Source: Halichoerus grypus | Lineage: Eukaryota > Chordata > Mammalia > Carnivora > Phocidae | Assembly (NCBI RefSeq): GCF_964656455.1 | Contig: NC_135726.1 | Location: forward strand, 34,253,930-34,317,929 | DNA: 64,000 nucleotides | Direction: 5' to 3' | Part shown: one piece after another, positions 1 through 11,060 of the stretch | How positions within the stretch are numbered: the first letter of the stretch is position 1 | Layout of the letters: each line of letters opens with the position of its first letter | Made by a program: the position numbers and the translations under genes | Notes under the pieces: model-generated | Databases searched by the model: none | The model's input: the letters and a program-made list of their open reading frames with translations, nothing else | Told to the model about the DNA's origin: nothing

Positions 1-474
1 GTGGCTGCTATATTCTTTTATATCTAGATGTGGTTTATTCTCTTCTCTCCACCCGCTGGGTAACCGAGCTGATGGGGACGTTTTAGGCTGGGAGGGAGCA
101 CTTCTTCATAGGATGCACATTCCAGGCAGGGGAGAAGTGAGAAATAATCCAGGCAGTTCAGTCAGCAAACTGGGACTAAACTTTATCCAGATTCATGCTC
201 CTACTTAACAGTGCACATTAGCTATGTGGGAACACCAAGGCATGGAGATTGAGGAAGCCTAATGCATTAAAAATGAAGCTAGATTCCTCATGTTTCAGGA
301 ATATTTAAGGAACATTCTTAGGGGCAAGAGGAAAAACTTGACCCTTAGAGCTCTGTTCAATCATTTATGAATTTACTCATCATTTCTTCCTCCCTTCCTC
401 CCCCCTCCTTACTTCTTTCCTCCCCCCTCCTCCCGCCCTCCCTCCCTTCCTTCCCTCCCTCCCACCTTTCATTC
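1..474. other. ABCC11 intron, no exon seen; polypyrimidine tract
   Basis: This is intronic sequence upstream of the first visible exon. A C/T-rich tract fills about 383-472. I saw no ABCC11 exon here. Confidence 0.6.
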
Positions 475-860
475 ATTTAACTTGCCTTTTCTGAGCCTTT
501 GCCAGGTCCAGACATTGTACTAGGGACTGGGGACACTTTGATGAATGATCACTGCCCGTGCTCCCCCTAGGACTTCAGAGTGTAGTCATGGGGGGTGGGT
601 GTAGAAATGTAAGAACCAAAAAATTATAATACAAGGAGGTATTTGCTAGATCAGAGATATGAACAAAGTGCTCAAGGAGCCCAGAAGTAGGACAAGTAAC
701 TCTACTTGGGTGAATCCAGAAAGGCTTCACAGGGGAAGGGACATTTGAGCAGGACCTTGAAGGATAAGTAGGAGCTTGCCCGGGAGAAAAAGGGGAGAAA
801 GTCCTTCCAGGGAGAGTGCATAATATGTGCACAAACAGGAATTTTAAAATGATTGCATTA
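475..860 (-). repeat. L2 fragment
   Basis: The order attcatttaa, gccaggtcc...actggggacac, gacatttgagcaggacctt, then a GTTCCAGGCAGAGG-like segment matches the reverse complement of the L2 3' end. Confidence 0.6.
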
Positions 861-954
861 GGGAAATGAGATAACATTTAGTGAAAGATCTCTGTGTTAA
901 GCTAGAACCTGGGCAAATCTATTGTGCCTTGATATAGGAGTAATAAAAATATGA

Positions 955-1185
955 ATTAACATTTTTGAGCATTTATATGTCTCAGCTTATGCTTTAATAT
1001 TTGGTCTCATTTAACTGTCACTACAACCCTGTGAGGTAGGCACTATTATTATCCCTCCTTTATAGGGGAAGACACTGAACTTGGAGAGGAAAAATGACTT
1101 GTTTCAAGACACACACAAGTAAATGGTAAAGATGAAGTATTACCCTAGGTAGTCTAATCCCTTAACCAGGGCTGTTTCTCAGCGC
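955..1185 (-). repeat. MIR SINE fragment
   Basis: The pattern is ctacaaccctgtgaggtaggcactattatta, then a decayed gaaactgaggcac-like and acttg..caagacacac core: the reverse complement of MIR. Confidence 0.6.
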
Positions 1186-1209
1186 CCTCCCCCACCCCCC
1201 GCCTGCAGC

Positions 1210-1440
1210 AGGAAGAAGTGTGGACTGGAGTACAGGAGACCTGGGTTCTCTATCCATTGAGGTTTCATCTATCTCTGAGTGTCTCTGATTCCAGCCTATC
1301 TCTCAGACTGACCTGTGGTGTGACTTGAACAAGCGTTTAACACCAATAAGCCATAATTTTCCCATCAATGAAAGGGATTTACCCATCGCTTGGGGGAGAG
1401 GGTGTCAATGGAACCGTCTATGAAAGTGCTTTAGAGGTTA
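1210..1440 (+). repeat. Possible MIR fragment
   Basis: The pattern gagacctgggttc...gtgtgacttgaacaag...ttttcccatcaatgaaaggg resembles the MIR core and 3' part in the sense direction. It is much decayed. Confidence 0.4.
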
Positions 1441-1710
1441 TCAAATATCATGCAGATAAGACATTCTGCCTTCTGCTTTTTTAATACAATCTAGCCCTCT
1501 GCACAAAATGTGTGTGGCTGCCAAAACTGGGGAAATATAAAGCAGAAATTAAGAATAGGTTTTAATCAGGACTGAGTGCATAATAGAGGAGTGTTAATAA
1601 TGTTGCCTATGACAAATGCAAGTGTAAATCTTAATGGGTGTAAAGTCCAGATAGATCCCAGCCTGATGTTGTTTGGATGATCAATTAGGATTTTTTCACT
1701 GCAAGAGACA

Positions 1711-2430
1711 GAAAAACTAACCCCACCACAGTGAGATACTACTTCACACCTACTAGGATGGCTATAATGAAAAAAAGAAAAAAGCAAAAGGAATATAACA
1801 AGTATTGGTGAGGATGTTGAGAAATCGGGACTCTTGTGCACTACTGGTGGGAATATAAAATGGTACAGCCTCTGTGAAAAACAGTTTGGCACTTCCTCAA
1901 AAAGTTAGAGGTAGAATTACCATATGATCCAGCAAATCTTCTAGGTATATACCCAAAAGAGTTGAAAGTGGGACTTGAACAGATATTTGTGTATCAGTGT
2001 TTGTAGCATTATTCATAATAATGAAAAGATGGAAACAACCCAAGTGTTTGTTCATCAACAGATAAATGAATACACACACGTATACACAATGGAATATTAA
2101 TGAGCCATAAAAAGGAATGAATATTTGATATATGCTACAACATGGATGGACCTTGAAAACATTATGCTCAGTGAAATATGTCAGACACAGAAAGACAAAT
2201 GTTGTATATTTCCACTTAAATGAGGTGTCTGGAATACGCAAATTCATAGAGACAGAAAGTAAAATAGAAGTTACCAGAGGCTGAGGGAGGGGGAAGAGTT
2301 TAATGGGTAGAGATTTTGATAGGGATGATGAGTTTTTGTGGATGGTTACACAACACTGTGAATGTATTTAGTGCCACTGAATTGTACACTTACAAGCATT
2401 TAAATAATAAATATGTATATCCTAGCACAC
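1711..2430 (+). repeat. Old L1 3' fragment, sense orientation
   Basis: It starts at agtgagatactacttcacacc and runs through the end of ORF2 (tgggaatataaaatggtac, atgagccataaaaaggaatg) into a 3' UTR (gttaccagaggctgagggagg) and an AT-rich tail. It is the only recognisable L1 in the window lying on the + strand. Confidence 0.7.
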
Positions 2431-2596
2431 ATACACCTACACATAGACACACACACACACAATCCCAAGTGGCTTAAACTAAAAATGCCCTCTTTCGCTC
2501 ATGATACTGGGAAGATCAAGACTGATTCAGGGGCCTAATGTCCCCCAACTCTGCTTTGGCTTCATTCCTAGCCTTCAATGAGGCTACTCATTGTAC

Positions 2597-2630
2597 CTGG
2601 GAGTAGGCTACTCAATGAGCCTACTCCCAG
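2597..2630. repeat. Perfect 11-bp inverted repeat
   Basis: ctgggagtagg (2597-2607) and cctactcccag (2620-2630) flank a 12-base loop, and a further caatgag/ctcattg inverted pair lies just upstream. It sits in the intron about 320 bp before ABCC11 exon a. Confidence 0.7.
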
Positions 2631-2946
2631 AGCAAGATGGTTGCAGCCATCTGCTTATGCCTGAGTCATTTACTCCACCCCTGCAGTTGGTGGTAGAGGA
2701 CAACCTGAACCACACGGGCTTGAGGGCTGGGGAGGAGGTGACCTCCAAATAAAACTTGGGGGCCGTAGCCTGCAGAAGGAATGGGTACTGGGAAGGCACA
2801 AGACATGACTGTTCCTGGTAACTCCATGGGTTTCTCTACACCCAGTAAAACAGTTCTAACCATTCTTGGTTATCTACTGTGCGTGGAACAGATTGTTCAA
2901 TGGTTACATGTGGTTATAGAACACTTCTCTTCCTCTTTTGTGACAG

Positions 2947-3025
2947 ATTCAACCTAGATCCCTTTGATCGCTACACAGATAAGCAGATCTGGGATGTCTT
3001 GGAGAGGACATTCCTGAGCATGACA
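2947..3025 (+). CDS. ABCC11: ABCC11 exon a (fourth from last)
   Basis: The acceptor is gtgacag|att and the donor is aca|gtaagt. The exon begins with the third base of an arginine codon and encodes [20 protein letters not shown] and a short TFLSMT tail, the region between the Q-loop and the signature motif of NBD2. Confidence 0.9.
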
Positions 3026-6000
3026 GTAAGTAGCTCCAAGACCTGATTCTTGGTGTTAACCTGCCTCTTCAACAGCAGTGCCTGCAGGTCCTTTGGGGCT
3101 CATCTCATATGATATTCCAATTGCTGCCACTTTGGGGCATGGGTTAAATAATCTCATGGAGATGAGATGATTTTGGATTCCTAAGTCAAGTCTGATGGCA
3201 CTCAGACACCAACAGTGAGCCAGGCACATCCTAGGCTCAGGGGATGCAGCAAAAGCAAGGTAGGCAAGGTGTTTGCCCTCCCGGTGCTTACATTCACTGG
3301 GAGATACAGATAACAAATAGACACACAAGAGGCTTTTAGATAGTGGTAAGTGCTGCAAAGGTGGTAATGAGACCAACAGATCCTGGTGAGGATGTTGAGA
3401 AATCAGAACCCTCGTGCACTACTGTTGGGAATATAAAATGGTACAGCCTCTGTGAAAAACAGTTTGGCAGTTCCTCAAAAAGTTAGAGGTAGAATTACCA
3501 TATGATCCATATGGGGAGTAGCTCCTTTACATGAAGTGGCCAAGCAAGCCCTCTTTAAAGATGGGAAGCTGGAGCTGAGACCCAATATCGAGGGGGCAGT
3601 AGGGCACAGATCTTTGAGAGAACATTCCAGGCACAGCAACAGCATATGCAAAGACCCTGAGACTGGAGTGAGGGGGGCACAGGTAAGGAAGAGAAAGACC
3701 AGTGGCTAGAGTATAGAGAGGCAAGGAGTGTTGCAAAATGCTACAGGGGAGGTTTGGTGGGGGTCAGGTTAGGTCTTGCCTACATAGCCTACATCTCATT
3801 TTCCTGGATATTACAGATCTCAAAGTTACCCCAAGGACTGCAAGCAGAAGTGGTGGAAAGTGGCAGAAACTTCTCTGTGGGGGAGAGGCAGCTGCTCTGC
3901 ATTGCGAGAGCACTCCTTCGCAACTCCAAGGTGAGACCACAGAATGGTCATGGGAGGCTACAGATGACACCTGGCTTGGGAAACCACACTGGCTGTTTCT
4001 CCCTCTGTCTCTGTAGGGTAGTGGGTGCCGTGCTGTACGTCCTCTCCACAGACACCCAAAGGGCTTCCTCATGTCACTGGTGGCCATTCTGTACATACCT
4101 AGTGTGGAAGAGGCATGTAGGTGGGGACTCAGCCTGGGCTCTCTCAAACCCTGAAACTCTGCATCTAAGCTGAAATGATCCACCACCAGAACCAAATCAC
4201 GATGCACTTTCCTTATGAAAAGTTGAAAGTTTAGAAGCTTATTAATTTAAAAGTTGCCTATTGTATATTCTTTCTAAAACTTGGATGCAGGACATTCTCT
4301 TTATTAGAGTTGGAAATCAGATGATAGCTGTTCCAGGGCAAAATTACTTTTTTTTTTTTTTTTAAATTTCAAGTCTAGAATTTAGTGATTCATCACTTAT
4401 AATACCCAGTGCTCATCACAAGTGCCCTCCTTGATATCCATCATTCATTAAACCCATCCCTTGCCCATCTCCCCTCCAACAACCCTCCCTTTGTTCTCTA
4501 TAGTTAAGAGCCTGTTTCCTGGTTTGCCTCTCTTCCCTTCTCCCCGTATTCATCTGTTTTGTTTCTTAAATTCCACATATAAGTGGTTTTTGTCTTTCTC
4601 TGGTGGTTTATTTTGCGTAGCATAATACACTCTAGTTCTATCCATGTCATTGCAAATGGCAAGACTTCATTCTTTTTTATGGCTAGTATTCCATTGTATA
4701 TATATACCACATCTTATTTATCCATTCATCTGTCGATGGATGTTTGGACTCTTTTTATAATTTGGCTATTGTTGCTAATGCTGCTATAAACATTGGGGTG
4801 CGTGTGTCTCCTTGAATCAGTATTTTTGCATACTTTGGGTAAATACCTAGTAGTACAATTGCTGGATGAATATGGTAGTTCTATTTTTAACTTTTTGAGG
4901 AAACCTCCATTCTGTGTTCCAGAGTGGCTGCACCAGTTTGCACTCCTACCAACAGTGTAAGAGTGTTCCCCCTTCTCTGCATCCTCACCAACACCTGTTG
5001 TTTCTTGTGTTATTGATTTTAGCCATTCTGACAGGTATGAGGTGATATCTCATTGTAGTTTTGATTTGCATTTCCCTGATGATGAGTGATGTTGAGCATC
5101 TTTTCATGTGTCTGTTAGCCATCTGGATGTCTTCTTTGGAAAAATGTCTGTTTATGTCTTCTGCCCATTTTTTAACTGGATTATTTGTTTTTTGGGTGTT
5201 GAGTTTGATAAGTTCTTTATTTTTCTTGGATACTAGCCCTTTATTAGATATGTCATTTGCAAATATCTTCTCTCATTCCATAGGCTGCCTTTTACTTTTG
5301 TTCGTTGTTTCCTTCACTGTGCAGAAGCTTTTTATCTTAATGAAGTCCCGAGAGTTTATTTTTGCTTGTTTACCTTGCCTCCCAAGTCATGTTTAATAAG
5401 AAGGTGTTATGGCTGATGTCAGAGAGGTTGCTGCCTGTGTTCTCCTCTAGAATTTTGATGGTTTCCTGTCTCACATTTAGGTCTTTCATCCATTTTGAAT
5501 TTATTTTGTGTATGGTGTAAGAAAATGGTCCAATTTCATTCTTTTGCACGTTCCTGTCCAGTTTTCCCAGCATCGTTTGTTGAAGAGACTGTCTTTTTTC
5601 CAAAATTACATATAAAATTTCATCAGACAGTGTTTCTTGAAGCTTTCCAAATATTGTGCAAGTAATTTTAGATATTTGACTACCTGGACTAGTAGGGAGC
5701 AAACTTTCTCAAGTGAGGCCACACACACTACTCATATGTACATATACATCCTCCACACCCACACATATACACATATGTGCCCACAGGTGCTCACATGCAC
5801 TCACAGCACACACCATGGTTAATTAATGATAAAAGCAAAAACTGTTGGTACAGACTGTCAGAGCTCTGGGGAAAAAGCAGGCAGAGCCCCGTGGGGTCGG
5901 AAGCTGGGGAGAAGATTTCAGGAGGGAGGACGATCTCCCTCTTTCTAGCAGAGATGAAAGATAGGATTTGTAATATGCATGTAGCACTTTCTCAACCACT

Positions 6001-6418
6001 CAGTTCCTTATTTTACAGTTACTAGACCACTGGTGCCAAAGTTGCTTTCTCCATTGTTTCCCAAATTTGAGTCATCACTTTATGATTTTTGTCGTATCTG
6101 CACACCATCTCTCCTTTGACTTACTCATGATGCCCTCTTTTTAAAAACAGTCTCATTCTAAACAGTAACATTTGTGAAATCATATTTCTGTGCTAGTTAT
6201 ATTTTTCTAATGTATAGTGTTAATAAAATAAAATAAAAATGTTAAAGAGAACGTTTATCCATATTCCAGCCACACCATCTCATGTGCCATCCAAGCATGT
6301 GTGCATGCCCCATTTTGGGGAACGCTGGTCTATGTTAATTCAGACGAATCAGAAGGCAGTTCATAAAACAAGAAGTTGCCACTGGGACATTTTCATTTTC
6401 AAGAGTTTAATTCTCTGG

Positions 6419-6463
<45 letters not shown>

Positions 6464-7035
6464 CTTGGTTGAGACCTAATATTCTCTAACATAATGGACA
6501 ACTAGTGTTCAAAGTGGGTTTTGAACTCAATCCATATCTCTCACCTTCCGGCTAAGGGACTCAGTGGATTAATGGTAGACCCAGGACTAGATCCAGGTCT
6601 CAGGGCCCAAGCAAGCTGCCCTCACCCCTGTTTTGTATTCACCAGATCATCCTTATTGATGAAGCCACAGCTTCCATTGATATGGAAACTGATACTTTGA
6701 TCCAGCACACAATCCGTGAAGCCTTCCAGGGCTGCACAGTGCTGGTCATTGCACACCGCATCACCACTGTACTCAACTGTGACCGCATCCTGGTCATGAG
6801 CAATGGGAAGGTGAGAGCTGTGTCCCTGGGGCCAGTGGGAGTATGTTCGCTCAGGCCAGCATCCCAGGAGGCCTTTGGATCCTTCAAGACTAAGCTCAGT
6901 GGTGTCCCTTCCCTCCCCTCCCCTCCTTTCTCCGTCTCCCAGGTTGTAGAGTTTGACAGGCCCGAGGTCCTGCAGCAGAAGCCTGAGTCTGTGTTTGCTG
7001 CCCTACTGGCAACAGCCAATTCTTCACTGAGTTAA
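2947..7035 (+). CDS. ABCC11: ABCC11 (MRP8) C-terminal part, last four coding exons
   Basis: Joined exons 2947-3025, 3817-3930, 6646-6810 and 6943-7035 encode the final ~149 residues of an ABC subfamily C transporter, an ATP-driven plasma-membrane efflux pump. Known substrates of the human protein include cyclic nucleotides and steroid or glutathione conjugates, and it matters in apocrine secretion. The sequence shows the back half of NBD2: the conserved NLDPFD segment, the signature [17 protein letters not shown] (FSVGE in place of canonical LSGGQ), Walker [13 protein letters not shown] with its catalytic glutamate, the H-loop IAHR, and the tail [10 protein letters not shown] ending in SSLS. 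All junctions are GT-AG and keep frame, with no stop or frameshift. The C-terminal residues match ABCC11 better than its paralogue ABCC12, and ABCC12 begins 38 kb downstream. Earlier exons lie left of the window, so whether the whole gene is intact cannot be judged. Confidence 0.92.
3190..3720 (-). repeat. L2 fragment, interrupted by an L1 segment
   Basis: The left part (gagccaggcacatcctagg...cttacattcactgggag...gataacaaatag) and the right part (aacattccaggcacagcaacagc...aaagaccctgagactgg) are reverse-complement L2 3' end. About 140 bp of L1-derived sequence at ~3378-3515 separates them. Confidence 0.6.
3378..3515 (+). repeat. L1-derived segment near-identical to 1803-1932
   Basis: tggtgaggatgttgagaaat through accatatgatcca repeats the ORF2 3' segment found 1.57 kb upstream with only a few mismatches. 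No further L1 sequence lies on either side, and it sits inside an L2. Confidence 0.7.
3817..3930 (+). CDS. ABCC11: ABCC11 exon b (ABC signature exon)
   Basis: The acceptor is attacag|atc and the donor is aag|gtgaga; 38 whole codons. It carries the NBD2 signature motif [17 protein letters not shown]. The FSVGE form departs from LSGGQ but is the form I recall for human ABCC11 and ABCC12 NBD2. Confidence 0.93.
4348..5600 (-). mobile_element. 5'-truncated L1
   Basis: Poly(T) at 4348-4363 is the antisense poly(A) tail. The 3' UTR and the ORF2 C-terminal region follow, ending abruptly at ~5600. A 9-bp target-site duplication, caaaattac, occurs at 4339-4347 and 5601-5609. The ORF2 remnant is full of stops. 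It lies in the ABCC11 intron between exons b and c. Confidence 0.8.
5700..5816. repeat. CA-rich imperfect microsatellite
   Basis: Degenerate (CA)n/(CACACATA)n sequence directly after the L1 insertion. Confidence 0.6.
6022..6340. repeat. Possible hAT-type DNA transposon remnant
   Basis: The ends accactggtgcc and ggggaacgctggtct look like degenerate hAT terminal repeats. Family not resolved. Confidence 0.3.
6420..6460. repeat. (CA)20 microsatellite
   Basis: A pure alternating CA tract of 41 bp in the ABCC11 intron, about 185 bp before exon c. Confidence 0.95.
6646..6810 (+). CDS. ABCC11: ABCC11 exon c (Walker B and H-loop exon)
   Basis: The acceptor is tcaccag|atc and the donor is aag|gtgaga; 55 codons. 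It encodes Walker [13 protein letters not shown], the segment [15 protein letters not shown] with the H-loop histidine, and the [13 protein letters not shown] strand. Confidence 0.94.
6943..7035 (+). CDS. ABCC11: ABCC11 last coding exon and stop
   Basis: A pyrimidine-rich tract and tctcccag precede gttgta. The exon encodes [20 protein letters not shown] and the terminal [10 protein letters not shown], with TAA at 7033-7035. The intron before it is only 132 bp. Confidence 0.93.
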   Translation, partial: VVEFDRPEVLQQKPESVFAALLATANSSLS

Positions 7036-7400
7036 GGAGAACTGGGGACTGCGTGGGACCTGATGGCAGAACCAAGTGTAGCTGTGAGACCTGCATCTAT
7101 GACCTTCTTGTGTAGAGATGGATACTTCTCCTGAAAGCAGGGCTGAAATGTGCTCAGGGGTACTGGCAGTGGGATAGAAAAGAAGATTGGGGGAGCAAAA
7201 CCTGGAATAGGCCACTCTGTGGCTCCCCAGATCTGGGAACCCCCACACCCTTTGAGACCATGTGGTCAAATCATCATGTGCCTCTTTTTAACTGATATGT
7301 TGAGTAATTTCATAATAATGTGAGAGCTTATTATAGTTTTAAAAGTATTGCAAATGCTGTATTGATTTTGTAAAAAAATAAAAGTAAGAAAAATTCACAT
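7036..7400 (+). other. ABCC11: ABCC11 3' UTR with poly(A) signal
   Basis: A canonical AATAAA lies at 7377-7382, about 340 bp after the stop, and a T-rich stretch (tctctgttcttctttctttt) follows it. The cleavage site is inferred to lie near 7395-7405. Confidence 0.7.
7377..7382 (+). terminator. ABCC11: ABCC11 polyadenylation signal AATAAA
   Basis: This is the first AATAAA after the ABCC11 stop codon, followed by a T-rich downstream element at about 7400-7425. Confidence 0.7.
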
Positions 7401-8164
7401 TCTCTGTTCTTCTTTCTTTTTAGCTAGTACTCGTTCAGCTACAGGGAGGAGAGAGTCCCTTATACTGACTTCTGGAAAAGGGACTTCATTGGATAATGGA
7501 ATGGAAAGGTCCAGAAAAAGTTCTAGGTTGGGTGCCAGTATCTAAAAGCTGTCTGTCTTGTGAACTCTGTTTCTTCTCTCAGCTCTACTTTCCTTTTTAT
7601 GGCTTCACTCTTTGGTCTCCTCTCTCCTCAAGTGCCAGCAAAAGTTCCATGGCTAAATTTCACTGGGTCAGCTTGGGTCATGTGCTCATCCCTGAACCAG
7701 TCATATGCTAGGCTGTTGGAATACAGTGACCAGCTGGGCCCAAGTCCCATGCTCACACCTGGACCTGGGGATGGGGTCAGCTATCCTGAATCACATGGGC
7801 TGAGAATGGAGGGGGTTATTTCTCTAAAATAAAATTGGGATGGTCTTACTACATGAAGGAGAAATGGATATGGACACTGGGCAGTCCCAAAATAGTAGCT
7901 GTCCACCATGTTTATTTACTGATTAAAGCATAAATGGATGGAATAAAGAGTTAATTTATAACATGTGCCAACTGGAAATAAGATCACTGATCTGCCTACT
8001 CCCCCAAGTAGTTATAGATATATACATAGAAAAAGGTAATTATTTTCAATTTACCACCAGAAAGAGCTCATTGTTGGGGGCAAAATATGTTTCAAAGTAT
8101 TTTCTTTTTGTTTTCAGATTACAGTGTCTGGTCTTGCCATAAGAAAAATCAATTCGGTAAACAA
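7401..8164. other. Intergenic, no gene or clear repeat seen
   Basis: Sequence just downstream of the ABCC11 poly(A) site. I see no coding region with conserved character. Confidence 0.5.
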
Positions 8165-8475
8165 ATATTCCTGCTCTGTTTCTTGCACTGGGGTAGGTGC
8201 TGGGAGTGTAATGATGTTCCTTTCCTCATGGAATTTGGGATCTTATGAGAATGAGTGAACAGTAAACAAGTAAACAGATGGTTCCAGAACTGAGTGGCAG
8301 GAGGCGAGGACAGGGTGCAGGAGATGAGGAGAGTTCGAGCAGGCTTCCAGGTAGAAGCAAGGTTGTGGTTTACTGACCTGAAACCTGAACAAACATTTGC
8401 TAGTGCAAGAAAGAATGTTCCAGGCAGACAGAACAGCAAACAAATCCCCTTGGGAAAGAACTATGACAAGCTGAT
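8165..8475 (-). repeat. L2 fragment
   Basis: cactggggtaggtgctgggagtgtaatgatg, then aacagtaaacaagtaaacag and gttccaggcagacagaacagc, matches the reverse complement of the L2 3' end. Confidence 0.6.
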
Positions 8476-9067
8476 GTAATCCTTGGACCAAACAGAGGAA
8501 GAAGCCCAAGTTCCAGAATTAGACATGTACATCACCTTCTGTTCCCTTCCTGAGGTTCTTAGGTAACCCCTGCTTCTCTTCCCAAGGACTTTCCCTAGGT
8601 GAGTGTCTTTTCTCTCTTAAAATCCCTTTGTCCAGTTTATCCCTTTCCCCTGGGCCCTTGCCTTTTTCTTCTGGCCCTGAAGAGTGCCTGGGATCCCCTT
8701 CTGCTCCCATTCTGCCCCAACTCTGGGGTAACAGAGATGCTTATCTGCAAGTTGAAAGTGACTCTATTTGCCCTGCCCCCTCCCAGAGCTGCTGTGGAAC
8801 AACTGCATTCATCACCTGCGAGAAGGAGCTTCACAAACTGTATGCCCCTTAGCCATACTTGACCCAAGCATCCTTCCCCAGGCCAGCTGTAGCGGCCATA
8901 TTTTCCCTGAGTTGGCCAGCAGATGGCAGGCTCTTCCCAAAAATGAGGGGAGAGCCTGCTGGTTTCTGATCTAAAGCCACTGAGAATCCACCAGGGGAAG
9001 TGTGGACCCCTGAGGTAGAGCACAGAAGACAGAGCCCTTCTCCACCTTCCCTTGAAGCAGCTTCTCC
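8476..9067. other. Intergenic, nothing recognised
   Basis: C/T-rich stretches around 8535-8720, no recognisable gene. Short open frames on both strands have no family resemblance. Confidence 0.45.
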
Positions 9068-9228
9068 TTCTGGAATGATTAGAATTACCCAAGGAATCCT
9101 TAAAACACTGATGTCCACTCCTTGAAGTTCTGATTCATTGGTTTAATGTGGAGACTGAGCCTTGGGATTTTTAAAGTTTTAGGTGAATCTAATGTGAAGC
9201 AAAACTTGAGTACCATTGGCTCCAAACA
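9068..9228 (+). repeat. MER5-type hAT-Charlie DNA transposon remnant
   Basis: The pattern gattagaattacccaaggaatcctt...gttctgattcattggttta...gtgaatctaatgtgaagc...ttgagtaccattgg matches the MER5A order of internal blocks. Confidence 0.6.
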
Positions 9229-9546
9229 CCAATAAAACAGAACTTTTTGAAAAATTGTAAGTATACTTTAACAATATTGGTAATATTTTTTTAAGCTGAC
9301 TGGTTAAGTATATGATTTTGTTTCCTTTAAATAATTCTTAAATATGTATTTTTGGTCATCTGAACAATTTTGTAGTAAAATTTTAGAAATTAATATTTGA
9401 TATTTCAAAAATAATGCAAAAATCATTGTAATGAGTAGATGTAGAACTTGGTTCTACTTCCTTACACTTATGTAATGGTTTGCTGTTATGTGTATTCTCG
9501 ATTACATCCTGGTGGGGAGGAGATCAGAGTATTTTTGGTGCCCAGG

Positions 9547-9805
9547 TTTTTTATTTTTTAATTATAGTCCTTAATTTAATTAATTAATTAAATAGTCAAT
9601 TGATTTGTTGTTTTAATTTTTTTAATTCCAGTTAGTGACCATACAGTGTAATATTAGTTTCAGGTATACAATAAAATGATTCAACTTCCATCCATCGCCC
9701 AGTGCTCATTGGGACAAGTGCCCTCCTTCATCCCCATAACTTACTTCCCCCACCCCCCAACCACCTCCCCTCTGGTCACCATCAGTTTGTTCTCTAGAGT
9801 TAAGA
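9547..9805 (-). mobile_element. 5'-truncated L1 3'-end fragment
   Basis: An AT-rich tail at 9547-9610, then the carnivore L1 3' UTR in antisense (cgcccagtgctcattgg, caagtgccctccttcatccc). ggtgcccagg flanks both ends (9537-9546, 9806-9815), a plausible target-site duplication. Confidence 0.7.
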
Positions 9806-9815
9806 GGTGCCCAGG

Positions 9816-10396
9816 GGTTTTAAAGGACCTAATTTATCCTCAGGCCTAGGCTTCTCCTAGCTACCCTTCCTCCTGATCCAATGCAGTGAACAGCTTCCCG
9901 TAAGCTATGTGATGTGGTCCACAGTGATGAGAGGTGGATGGACAGATGAAAAGAAGCAATGGTACCACTGGCCCTGGCCCTGCCCTTCATTGTTCCCAGC
10001 TCCGGACCCTCCATTTTAAGAGAAACGCTGCTAAATGGAGGCTGTTCATAGGAAAGCCACCAGGGAACCAGGATCACTCTTCACTTTCCTGAAGGGCTTC
10101 CTCTAGAAGTCACTCCAAAGGTCAGCCCCAGGCCCTGAAGGCACAGATGTTCAGGTCATTGGAAAAGTCCCACTAGGGAGTAGCTGGTTTGGGACAGGGA
10201 ATTCTCAGTGGCTGGAAGCTTTCTCTGACAGCTCTCCTGGGTATGGGGTGAGGGGACATAGATGATACCCCACAGGCTCAGAGCATTCCTCCAAGGCTGA
10301 GTGCTGGCAGGGATTCTGTATGTGTGGGAAATTAGATTGGATAACTTTATGGGGTATATGATGCTGGGATGTAATTATAAACATAAAATTGCCTGA
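9816..10396. other. Intergenic, nothing recognised
   Basis: Mixed-composition sequence with no gene or repeat that I can name. Confidence 0.4.
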
Positions 10397-10583
10397 TGGC
10401 AGGGGCTCTCAAACTTGAATGAGCACCAGCATCGCTTGGAGGACTAAAACACAGCTTGCTGGGTCCCACCCCCAAACTTTCTGATTTAGTGGGTCTGGGG
10501 CTTAAGAATTTGCCTTTTTAACAATTTCCAGATGTTGCTGATGCTGCTGATCAGGGACCACACTCTGAGAACTCAGAGGTTAG
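10397..10583 (+). repeat. MER5A hAT-Charlie DNA transposon
   Basis: ggggctctcaaacttgaatg...gggtcccacccccaaactttctgattta...gggtctgggg...ccacactctgagaac reproduces the MER5A consensus from end to end, including its inverted termini. Confidence 0.75.
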
Positions 10584-10640
10584 CCAAGATTATTCTGTCC
10601 TATGTGATCTGGACAGGAGGGTTTTATTTTATTTTATTTT

Positions 10641-10827
10641 TTAAGATTTTATTTATTTATTTGTCAGAGAAAGAGAGAGAGAGCACAAGCAGGGGGAGCG
10701 GCAGGCAGAGGGAGAAAGAGACTCCCCTCTGAGCAGGGAGCCCGAGGCAGGCCTCAATCCCAGGACCCTGGGATCATGACCTGAGCCGAAGGCAGACGCT
10801 TAACCGCCTGAGCCACCCAGGCATCCC
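10641..10827 (-). mobile_element. can-SINE (tRNA-Lys derived)
   Basis: It reads in reverse: (ATTT)n tail, ga-rich, gactcccctctgagcaggga, gatcatgacctgagccgaag, then the antisense tRNA-like head ending gagccacccaggcatccc. The caniform body type is present. It derives from a tRNA but is not a functional tRNA gene. Confidence 0.9.
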
Positions 10828-11060
10828 AAGGGGGAAAGATTTTTTTTTTAAAGTCAAAGAGAAAGTTATTTATTATTTAATAGCATTAGTTAAAACATTG
10901 GTGTATATATGGGTAAGCATATTTAAGGAATCTAAGAAAGGAGATCAACAGGATGATTAGAAAGGGGAAGAAAATTAATAAAAAAATAAGGATAGACAAA
11001 ATCTGTATGTGCAGAATTGGACTGCATATAGAAAAAAATGATTAGAAATTATCCAAAGAG
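10828..11060. other. AT-rich spacer between SINE and L1
   Basis: Unique AT-rich sequence, nothing recognised. Confidence 0.4.

Noticed and set aside
6639..7019. Minus-strand open frame of 126 codons opposite ABCC11 exons c and d
   Set aside because: It is a shadow of the real exons on the + strand and has no recognisable domain.
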